NCBI GenBank assembly: GCA_023666335.1
Contig: JAMPCE010000020.1
Span: 1 to 39,182, forward strand
Direction: 5' to 3'
From: a bacterium
GTDB taxonomy: Bacteria > Bacillota > Clostridia > Lachnospirales > Lachnospiraceae
Length of the DNA stretch: 39,182 nucleotides
Position numbers and translations under genes: made by a program. Positions 1 to 6,805 of the stretch are shown here, in pieces. How positions within the stretch are numbered: position 1 is the first letter of the stretch; every line of letters starts with the position of its first letter. Below the pieces are notes generated by a model that did not search any database, was not told the DNA's origin, and worked only from the letters and a program-made list of their open reading frames with translations.

Positions 1-2
1 GC

Positions 3-65
3 CGTTATCGGCGCGGGGATTTTCTGCGTTTAGCGGAAGATCATAAAGAGAGGAGTGACTTATAG
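3..65 (+). CDS. Possible C-terminal tail of an unidentified gene (partial)
   Basis: One frame is open from the window edge to a TAG at 63-65, five bases before a strong terminator hairpin, which is where a gene end is expected. The short tail is charged and ends in Asp-Leu. Another frame also stays open to a TAG at 31-33, so the reading frame is uncertain. No family can be recognised from so short a piece. Confidence 0.25.
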   Translation, partial: RYRRGDFLRLAEDHKERSDL

Positions 66-69
66 TGGT

Positions 70-97
70 AAGAGCAGAGAAATCTGCTCTTCTTTTA
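70..97 (+). terminator. Rho-independent terminator
   Basis: A perfect 9-bp stem (AAGAGCAGA / TCTGCTCTT) closes a GAAA tetraloop and is followed by CTTTTAATTT. It would end transcription from a gene left of the window and insulate the restriction-modification pseudogene that follows. Confidence 0.85.
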
Positions 98-242
98 ATT
101 TAACAATACACGAGAAAATTGTTTTAAATACAAATTATACTGTCTTTTAGGATAATTTGTGTTATCATATTATAGAAAATATGTAAGTATATAATGACCA
201 AAGAGCATGGAGTTTGCGTTAAGTATATTTGGAGGTAGTATT

Positions 243-3031
243 ATGGCTGAAGCGGAACAGAGAGCAGCAGCTACAAAATTTTATAATGATTGGCATGGCA
301 TTGGCGATGAAAAAAGTGATTGCCAACGATTCTAGATTGAATTTTGTGGCAATGTACTAGGAATTGAGAATGTGACGCAAAAGTTAGTCTTTGAAAAGAG
401 AGTAATCATAGATGGTCAAACTAAATTTATTGATGTTTACATACCAGAAACCAGAGTGCTGATTGAACAAAAGAGTATTGATAAAAATTTGAACAAGAAA
501 ACGCAACAGTCTGATGGTTCTATGCGTACACCTTTTGAGCAGGGACGAAATTATGCACAATGGATGATTCCCAACGAAACACCATTATGGATAGTTGCCT
601 GCAATTTTAGAACTTTCGAAATACATGATATGAATAAGCCTAATGAAGCGCCAATTGTTATTATGTTGGAGGAAGTAAGAAATAAACTACCGCTGTTTGA
701 TTTTATGTTCAAAAAAGAGGTCAAAGAGTTATCTCATGAAATGGAGATATCCGTAGAGGCGGGTAAAATTGTTGGAATATTGTATGACAAGCTGATAGAG
801 CAATATAAAGAGCCGGATGAAGCATCATTTAAAAGTTTAAATGCACTTTGTGTAAGGCTTGTATTTTGTTTATACGCTGAGGATGCAGGGGTTTTTGGTT
901 CACATATGATGTTCCATGACTATCTCAAAGATATACCTGTAAATGGCTTTCGGAAGGCACTAGTGGAGTTGTTTAAGATACTTGATACCAAAATAGAAAA
1001 TAGGGACAAATATTTAGCTGAAGATAATCCTAAACTTGCCGCATTTCCGTATGTGAATGGTGGATTATTTGCTGACGAAAATATTGAAATACCGCCTTTT
1101 ACCGAAGAAATCAAGGAATTGTTGCTTTCAAAGGCAAGCGAAAATTTTAATTGGTCTGATATTAGTCCCACTATTTTTGGTGCAGTTTTTGAAAGTACAT
1201 TAAATCCGGAAACAAGAAGAAGTGGTGGTATGCACTATACTTCTATTGAGAATATTCATAAAGTAATTGATCCACTGTTTATGTATGAACTGAGAGCAGA
1301 ACTAAATGAAATAAAGCAGATTGCAGTAGAGCGTACAAAAAAATCAAAGTTAAGTGCATTTCAAAGAAAGCTTGCACAGTTAAAGTTTCTTGATCCGGCG
1401 TGCGGTTCCGGTAATTTTCTTACAGAAACATATATTTCTTTGAGAAGACTGGAAAATGAGATTTTAGATGAATTACAAAATGGGCAGATTGTATTAGGAG
1501 AAGCAATTGATCCGATTCAAGTATCTATTAGTCAGTTTTATGGGATTGAAATAAATGATTTTGCTGTTACAGTGGCAAAAACTGCCCTTTGGATAGCAGA
1601 GAGTCAGATGATGAAGGAAACAGAGGATATAGTACATGTGAACTTAAATTTCCTTCCGCTAAAGTCATATGTTAATATCATTGAAGGTAATGCTTTGGCG
1701 CTTGAGTGGGAAAGGGTTGCACCAAAACATGAATTGAATTTTATTATGGGTAATCCCCCGTTTGTGGGGTATTCCTTGCAGAGCAAAGTCCAAAAAGAGG
1801 ACATTCTTTCCATCTATGTGGATGAGAATGGTAAACCATATAAAACGGCGGGCAAAATCGACTATGTGGCCGGGTGGTATTTCAAGGCCGCGCAGTTTAT
1901 GCAGGGGACAAGTGTTCGTACCGCATTTGTGTCCACCAACTCCATCACTCAAGGGGAGCAAGTAGCTGGCGCATGGAAACCTTTGTATGACCGCTTCAAT
2001 ATTCATATTGACTTTGCTTACCGGACTTTCCGTTGGGATAGTGAAGCCAGTTTGAAAGCTCATGTCCATTGTGTAATCATCGGATTTAGTTCTGCCTACA
2101 ACTTGAAAGAAAAACGGATTTACACAGCTGACAAATTCCATACAGCAGAAAATATTAACGCATATCTGCTTGATGCCCCGATGTTTTTATTGACAGTCGC
2201 TCTACTGCCCTTTGTGATATTCCTCAAATGGTGTACGGAAATAAGCCTACTGATGGTGGCTTTTTGTTCCTTACTAGTGAGGAGTGTGATGAAATTTTGT
2301 TAAAAGAGCCTGATGTGGCAAAATTTATTAGACAGATATATGGCGCAACTGAGTATATCAATAATAAAGCCCGCTACTGTTTATGGCTTGTCGGTGCTTC
2401 TCCTGCTGAATTGAGAAAGTCTGCCTTTATCATGAATCGTGTAGAAAAGGTCAAACAGTTTCGATTGAGCAGTACAAAGGGTGCAACGCAGAAAAGTGCA
2501 GATACACCAACTCTGTTTCAGGAGATTCGGCACTCTGATAGTGAGTATATTATCATTCCACGCCATTCGTCCGAAACACGCCGATACATTCCCTTTGGAT
2601 TTGTTTCCCCTCAAATCGTGGTCAATGATGCGGTGCAAATTATTCCAGGTGCAGAAATTTATCACTTTGGTATTCTGATGTCAAATGTGCATATGGCTTG
2701 GACGAGAGCCGTTTGTGGGCGTATCAAAAATGACTATCGCTATTCTAAGGATGTTGTTTATAACAACTTTCCTTGGTCCACGCCCACAGACGAGCAGAAG
2801 ACCAAAATCGAGCAGACTGCCCAAGCCATTTTGGATGCCCGCGCACTCTATCCCGATTGTAGCCTTGCGGATCTATATGATGAAATGCTTATGCCGCAAG
2901 AATTGCGAAAAGCTCATTTACAAAATGATAAAGCAGTTATGCAGGCATACGGTTTTTCAATAAAGGATACTACGGAGGAAAGATGCGTGGCAGAACTCAT
3001 GAAAATGTATCAGGAACTATGTTCCGGTTAG
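243..3031 (+). pseudogene. MmeI-like type IIL restriction-modification enzyme, broken by an amber codon and a frameshift
   Basis: Read through, this is about 929 codons, close to the ~920 residues of MmeI-like single-chain enzymes that join a nuclease, an N6-adenine methyltransferase and a target-recognition region. The start at 243 has GGAGG at 231-235. A D-x10-E-x-K pattern (codons 64, 75, 77) fits a PD-(D/E)xK nuclease. Methyltransferase motif I (DPACGSGNF) starts at codon 384 and motif IV (NPPF) at codon 504. Codon 31 is TAG (333-335) where the family usually has tryptophan, as from TGG to TAG. Near 2181 one base is missing: the expected frame continues as VFIDSRSTALCDIPQMVYGN from 2183 and runs to the stop at 3031. 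A GTG at 372 could restart translation but would remove the conserved N-terminus, and the frameshift would still drop about 280 C-terminal residues. It is probably inactive unless the lesions are sequencing errors. Confidence 0.88.
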
Positions 3032-3078
3032 CGTGGCATAGTAATAAAGAATATTAAATTGAAAGGTGTAAAGGTAAT

Positions 3079-3810
3079 ATGTTGAAAGATGTATTTGGTG
3101 AATCAGAATTTGATATTCAGTATCAAGAGATAATGGAAAATTTTTATAGAGACATTATTGGAAACGATAATGAATTAAATGAATTCTTTAAAAGAGTTTT
3201 TGAGCATGATGAAACAGATAAAACTCCGAGGCGGATTATGAATCATATTCAGCAATTAGTATCATTGGCAGATGATATTGATACAATACGTCCCAAAAGA
3301 GATCCTCTTAGAATTTTCTTTTTGAGAACATGTAATGAAGCTGTTTATAGGTTATATAATGAGGGCGCAGCAACAATGAGTGAAAAATCAATAGGTAATT
3401 TCTTTAAAGAGTATTTGCCAGAAGAAGGACAAAATTATATATTAGAAAATTTTAAATTTACAGAGGTAGATTACCATGCACATGCTGACTTTCAATCAGG
3501 ACAGTACATTGATAATAAGGAAGGATATTCACTGACAATCGCAGATTTTGCATTACTTTTCTTTAAAACAAGAGGTATGGTTACGCATGAAGGAGACTAT
3601 TGGTCGCTCCAATATTTTTCTAGAAGTAATGATGATACAATTTGGTGTACCCATATTGAAACTGATGAAAAAATACTGACGTGTGTTGAAAGGGAAAAAA
3701 ATAAGAAATATACATATTATTTTGAAACAACTATGAATTATGAGCAGTTCAGAAAATATTTTGTTCTTGGATGTCTTAGGGTGTTGGATGAATATATTTC
3801 CTTGTTGTGA
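3079..3810 (+). CDS. Hypothetical protein with a HEPN-like R-x4-H motif
   Basis: This 243-residue protein is not a family I can name. It looks mostly alpha-helical and acidic, with no signal peptide or membrane segment. Residues 165-170 read R-G-M-V-T-H, followed by EGDYW. This matches the R-x(4-6)-H active-site pattern of HEPN ribonuclease domains, where the His is often followed by a small or acidic residue. HEPN proteins are common in restriction and abortive-infection loci, and this gene starts 47 bases after the restriction-modification pseudogene. The start has AAAGG-like pairing a few bases upstream. The HEPN assignment rests on this motif and the helical character, so it is inference. 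It could also be an unrelated helical protein. Confidence 0.75.
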   Translation: MLKDVFGESEFDIQYQEIMENFYRDIIGNDNELNEFFKRVFEHDETDKTPRRIMNHIQQLVSLADDIDTIRPKRDPLRIFFLRTCNEAVYRLYNEGAATMSEKSIGNFFKEYLPEEGQNYILENFKFTEVDYHAHADFQSGQYIDNKEGYSLTIADFALLFFKTRGMVTHEGDYWSLQYFSRSNDDTIWCTHIETDEKILTCVEREKNKKYTYYFETTMNYEQFRKYFVLGCLRVLDEYISLL

Positions 3811-3880
3811 TGCACAGAGATATTAAGGTGGAATGGTTATAGATATGTAGGTATTTTAGAGAGTTAGTTTGGAGGAATCT

Positions 3881-4903
3881 ATGGATATAGAAAAGATGGG
3901 TGGAAGTGTTGTATATGCAAAATATATAGCTCTCACATCAAAAGATTATACATTAGCACCCCTTAAAAATAAATATAAATCAGCACTTGATTACTATGCG
4001 ATAGATGGAGCAGGAAATTGGGGAAATGAACTTTTTCACTATTGTTCCATAAATACACTGAAGAGCATTACACAGAATATGCAGTTACGATTTACAGATG
4101 TTCAGAGTTTAAAAGATACAACAGAATTTGTGAATGCAATTCATCTATTAAAACTGGTGATAGAAGAACAAGAAAATTTTATGGATGAGAAATTATATAA
4201 TATTTTAAATGACGGCGAAATATTTACAAAATTGGAAGATTATTCTCAACGATATCCGTTTTATTCGCCTATAAATAATAAAAGAGATATAGATGGAATA
4301 AAGCCAATTTGCAAAGTATATACATGCTCTTTAGGGCTACATGGCGATTTACCTAATATGTGGAATGAATATGCGAAAGGTGGCGGAGTATCTATTGGTT
4401 TTAAAGAGTTGGAACGATGTATGAAGGCAGGAGAACAAGTAAAGATAATATTTGGAAAGGTATGGTATCAAGAAGATGATAAAAAGCAATGCATAAATGC
4501 ACTTCTGAAAGATGTTTGTGAGATTTTTTCTTTGATTCCAGATGAGGGGTGTAGAAAGGATATGATACAAACTATTTTGGTTAGTGCAATGAATCATATG
4601 CGAATTTTTATGAAGGATGAAATTTACTCACCGGAAGATGAGTATAGAGCAGTATTGATAGTTCCTGAAGAGATTATTAGGAGCAATCAATTACCAGAAA
4701 AATTTGATAATGGAGATTTTGTTAAGGAAAATAGAACGATTCCTTATATTGATGTACCATTTACTTCGGAAAGTATTAGTCATATTATAGTGGGTTCAGG
4801 AATAAAAGAGGGATTTTCGCGAGTAAAAATAGATATAGAAGACTGGCTTTTGAAACAGAATTTAAGCAATATAAATATTTATGAGTCTAATTTATATCTA
4901 TGA
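3881..4903 (+). CDS. DUF2971 family protein
   Basis: The 340-residue protein has the DUF2971 layout. An N-terminal block (HYCSINTLKSI ... LRFTDVQSLKDTTEF) corresponds to the family's HY-(T/C)S ... LR(L/F)T ... SLND-(P/T)-(F/E) signature, and a central block (VYTCSLG ... MWNEYAKGGGVSIGF) matches its C-(F/S)-S ... (L/M)W-x-x-Y-(A/G) ... G-(V/I)-x-I-G-F signature. The biochemical role of the family is not settled; members often lie in genomic islands and near defence genes. I chose the ATG at 3881 because GGAGG (3871-3875) sits five bases upstream. An in-frame TTG at 3869 would overlap that ribosome-binding site. No membrane segments are seen. It is the third gene after the broken restriction-modification gene and may share its transcript. 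Confidence 0.85.
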   Translation: MDIEKMGGSVVYAKYIALTSKDYTLAPLKNKYKSALDYYAIDGAGNWGNELFHYCSINTLKSITQNMQLRFTDVQSLKDTTEFVNAIHLLKLVIEEQENFMDEKLYNILNDGEIFTKLEDYSQRYPFYSPINNKRDIDGIKPICKVYTCSLGLHGDLPNMWNEYAKGGGVSIGFKELERCMKAGEQVKIIFGKVWYQEDDKKQCINALLKDVCEIFSLIPDEGCRKDMIQTILVSAMNHMRIFMKDEIYSPEDEYRAVLIVPEEIIRSNQLPEKFDNGDFVKENRTIPYIDVPFTSESISHIIVGSGIKEGFSRVKIDIEDWLLKQNLSNINIYESNLYL

Positions 4904-4944
4904 GAAAAAGGGCTAAATAATAGAAATTGAATGAAGACGTTTGA

Positions 4945-5067
4945 AAAAGAGGAGACAAAAGTGAAAGAAAAGGTATCCCCTATGTTGGTGTTATCAGGGA
5001 TAAAGAAAAATATTGGATGATTGAATGTCCGCATTTATGTAAAAAGTGTATATCATCAAGTAATTAA
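4945..5067 (+). pseudogene. Possible gene remnant in a 258-base spacer
   Basis: The spacer between the DUF2971 and DUF3800 genes has one frame open from 4945 to a TAA at 5065-5067, with protein-like composition (for example YVGVIRDKEKYWMIECPHLC) but no start codon and no ribosome-binding site. A separate short frame from the ATG at 4931 is closed after 29 codons. It looks like a decayed gene end, but it is too short to identify or to be sure of. Confidence 0.2.
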
Positions 5068-5111
5068 TTGTTGAGAAAACAGTACATATAAAATATGTAA
5101 TATATTATCTG

Positions 5112-5141
5112 TTGGAAACATTATAAGTCATAAAGTATAGT
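5112..5141 (+). promoter_or_regulatory. Putative sigma-A promoter for the DUF3800 gene
   Basis: TTGGAA (5112-5117) and TATAGT (5136-5141) are separated by 18 bases, just upstream of the GCGAGG ribosome-binding region and the ATG at 5162. The region is AT-rich, so chance matches are fairly likely. Confidence 0.4.
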
Positions 5142-5161
5142 AATGAAAGCGAGGTAGAAAA

Positions 5162-5875
5162 ATGATAAATATATATTGTGATGAAAGTTGTCACTTGCAG
5201 TATGATGATTCAGAAATCATGCTTCTTGGTAGTATTGCATGCGATAAAAAGAATGTAAAGCGAATATCACGAGAAATAAGAAAAATGAAAAAGGATTATG
5301 GCTTTAATTCTAATTTTGAAGTTAAATGGACTAAAATATCCCCAGGAAAAGTAGATTTTTATTTAGGATTATTAGATTTTTTTGTTAAAGAGGAAATTGA
5401 TTTTAGGTGTATTATTGCTAGAGGTAAAAAGCAGTTGGATAATGATGCCTTTAATCAAACATATGATGATTGGTATTATAAGATGTATTATTTACTTCTA
5501 AGAGAAGTTTTAGATCCAATGAAAGAGTATTCAGTTTATATTGATATAAAAGATACAAATGGGGGTAAAAAGGCAAAAAAACTTAAGGAAATTTTAAATA
5601 ATTTTCTATTTAGTTTTCAACAGACTTGCCTGCAAAATTTGCAAATTGTAAAATCAGATGAGATAGAATTACTTCAGCTATGTGATTTGTTGGTTGGATG
5701 TGTTGGTTATAAGAATCGCTTTTTAAATTCGTCAGTGGAAGCAGAACAAACATTGTCTACAGCAAAAATTCAAATGTGTCAGCATTTAGAAAAACTGATA
5801 AAAAAACCGTTAACTGTTACAACTTTAAAACATGAAACAAAATTTAATATTTTTATATGGGAGCCAAGAAAATAA
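5162..5875 (+). CDS. DUF3800 domain protein
   Basis: The 237-residue protein carries the DUF3800 hallmarks: an N-terminal Y-C-D-E-S strand (residues 5-9, with the conserved acidic D7/E8), a central EVKWTKISPGKVDFYLGLLD block, the DWYYKMYYLLL helix and a late LLQLCDLLVGCVGY segment with another conserved aspartate. From memory, Pfam places this family in the RNase H-like clan, which makes the acidic residues candidate metal ligands; no activity is firmly established. Its stop overlaps the next gene by 19 bases, so the two are probably translated together. DUF3800 genes are frequent on prophages and islands. The 5' promoter is plausible but not strong. Confidence 0.88.
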   Translation: MINIYCDESCHLQYDDSEIMLLGSIACDKKNVKRISREIRKMKKDYGFNSNFEVKWTKISPGKVDFYLGLLDFFVKEEIDFRCIIARGKKQLDNDAFNQTYDDWYYKMYYLLLREVLDPMKEYSVYIDIKDTNGGKKAKKLKEILNNFLFSFQQTCLQNLQIVKSDEIELLQLCDLLVGCVGYKNRFLNSSVEAEQTLSTAKIQMCQHLEKLIKKPLTVTTLKHETKFNIFIWEPRK

Positions 5876-6402
5876 TTATGGATGAAAATGATTGTAAGTT
5901 ACAGAAAGAGAATTCGCTTAGAGTTTGCAATGATTTTGGAGAGTATGCTCAGTATGAAGAAAAATTATATGAAATCTTTCTTTGTTTATATGAGCATAAT
6001 TCCTTAGTATATGCAGGAAAAAATGTTTGTATGAAACATTATCCGCCTGATTATGGGGAAAAAACAGGATTTTATCATATGATATGCGAAGACTATCAAC
6101 ATACAAAAAATGAAGAGGATCGAAAACCAAATATTAGGCGTTGTGAGCGTATAGAGTGGGCAAAAGAGCTTATAGAAGGATGCCCGCATCTATGCGATAA
6201 AATAATGATTTGGGAAAATGAAAGACATGGAAAAAGAAATATTTTACTTTTTTGTCCAGATTTAGATTATTTGGTGGTGCTAGGAAAAAGAAAGGATTAT
6301 TTTCTATTAACGACAGCATATCCAGTGGATTATCCAAATAGGAGAAATGACCTAATTAGTGAGTACAATGCTTACATAAGCAAACAACGCACCATGGACT
6401 AG
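5857..6402 (+). CDS. Unrecognised protein, partner of the DUF3800 gene
   Basis: This 181-residue soluble protein overlaps the DUF3800 gene by 19 bases if the ATG at 5857 is used. A second in-frame ATG at 5878 lies two bases after the DUF3800 stop and is also possible. Neither has a good ribosome-binding site, which fits translational coupling. Features seen are several Cys and His residues in the middle (for example CEDYQHT, CPHLCDK), a basic run RRCERIEWAK, and a C-terminal half of alternating strands (ILLFCPDLDYLVVLGKR, DYFLLTTAYPVDYP) ending in R-x5-L-x-x-EY-x-x-Y. That end is loosely like small RNase toxins of the RelE/BECR type, but the likeness is weak and I assign no function. The stop codon lies in the middle of a 30-base palindrome. 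Confidence 0.75.
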   Translation: MGAKKIIMDENDCKLQKENSLRVCNDFGEYAQYEEKLYEIFLCLYEHNSLVYAGKNVCMKHYPPDYGEKTGFYHMICEDYQHTKNEEDRKPNIRRCERIEWAKELIEGCPHLCDKIMIWENERHGKRNILLFCPDLDYLVVLGKRKDYFLLTTAYPVDYPNRRNDLISEYNAYISKQRTMD

Positions 6403-6415
6403 TCCATAGTGCGTT
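6386..6415. terminator. 30-base near-perfect palindrome at the end of the island operon
   Basis: Arms AACGCAC and ATGGACT pair with AGTCCAT and GTGCGTT around a single C/A mismatch, with almost no loop. The TAG of the upstream gene sits at its centre (6400-6402). It probably forms a hairpin at the 3' end of the transcript. It has no clear U-tract, so it may be an mRNA-stabilising or bidirectional element, or a protein-binding site, rather than a classical terminator. Confidence 0.45.
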
Positions 6416-6549
6416 ATCGAATGCTCCTTCTACTCATGGCAGATGAGCTAAAATACCTATGCTTCTTTCTGAATATATTATATGCTATATTTCGAAGAAT
6501 ATCAATAATTTTTTCTATTTAATATGAAAATATATTGATAAAGGTTCAT

Positions 6550-6570
6550 GGCTACAAAACGGCTACAAAA
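6550..6570 (+). repeat. Direct repeat near the island end (possible recombinase arm sites)
   Basis: GGCTACAAAA occurs twice in tandem (6550-6559 and 6561-6570) separated by one base, about 100 bases inside the presumed junction with tuf. Short direct repeats in this position are typical of arm-type binding sites for tyrosine recombinases. The rest of 6416-6660 is AT-rich and contains no gene that I can support. Confidence 0.4.
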
Positions 6571-6660
6571 ATTTTGAAAGCACAGAGAAAATCAATATTT
6601 TAAGAAAATCTAACGACATAAAAGCCCGAAAATACGCCATTTGTCACACAAGATTCTCCC

Positions 6661-6723
6661 AACCTAATCCGTGAGGGTGGACGTACGGTAGGTTCAGGCA
6701 GGGTTGCGTCTATTATTGAATAA
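6661..6723 (+). pseudogene. tuf: 3' end of tuf (elongation factor Tu), detached fragment
   Basis: The frame reads ...IREGGRTVGSGRVASIIE and stops at TAA 6721-6723. This is the very conserved C-terminus of EF-Tu. The matching part begins around 6667. The upstream codons do not resemble EF-Tu, and the frame is closed by a TAA at 6619-6621. The remaining ~380 residues are absent from the window. Position supports identity: in Clostridia tuf normally lies upstream of the S10 operon. The fragment is followed by a strong hairpin that would be the native tuf terminator. Either an element integrated into the 3' end of tuf and left this copy behind, or a rearrangement removed the gene body. Confidence 0.88.
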
Positions 6724-6745
6724 TCAGTAAAAAGCTAGAGTTTAT

Positions 6746-6773
6746 GGGGCTTTCCGAAGTTTCGGGAAGCCCC
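6746..6773 (+). terminator. Hairpin after the tuf tail
   Basis: GGGGCTT (6746-6752) pairs with AAGCCCC (6767-6773), extended inward by GAA/TTC around a short loop, and is followed by TTATATG. It lies 23 bases after the tuf stop and 33 bases before the 3' end of the convergent ABC gene, so it may work in both directions. Confidence 0.65.
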
Positions 6774-6805
6774 TTATATGTTACAGGATCTACGGTGCTT
6801 TGCCA

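Larger units (their letters stand above)
1..6667. mobile_element. Accessory island abutting the 3' end of tuf (right part only)
   Basis: The stretch is clearly AT-richer than the chromosome to its right and carries defence-type genes: an MmeI-like restriction-modification pseudogene, a HEPN-like gene, DUF2971, DUF3800 and an unknown. At about 6667 the sequence changes abruptly to the coding sequence for the last residues of EF-Tu, without the rest of tuf. That is expected at the distal end of an element integrated into the 3' end of a gene: the far end restores the gene and this end keeps the displaced original tail. No integrase lies in the visible part; it may lie left of the window. The first ~60 bases are GC-richer, so the element may be mosaic. 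Boundary and mechanism are inferred. Confidence 0.6.

Noticed and set aside
119-176. Promoter before the MmeI-like pseudogene
   Set aside because: Several TATAAT-like words occur in AT-rich DNA but none has a good -35 at proper spacing.
1665-2141. 158-codon minus-strand frame under the MmeI-like pseudogene
   Set aside because: The plus strand shows the methyltransferase motifs; the reverse frame has no recognisable feature.
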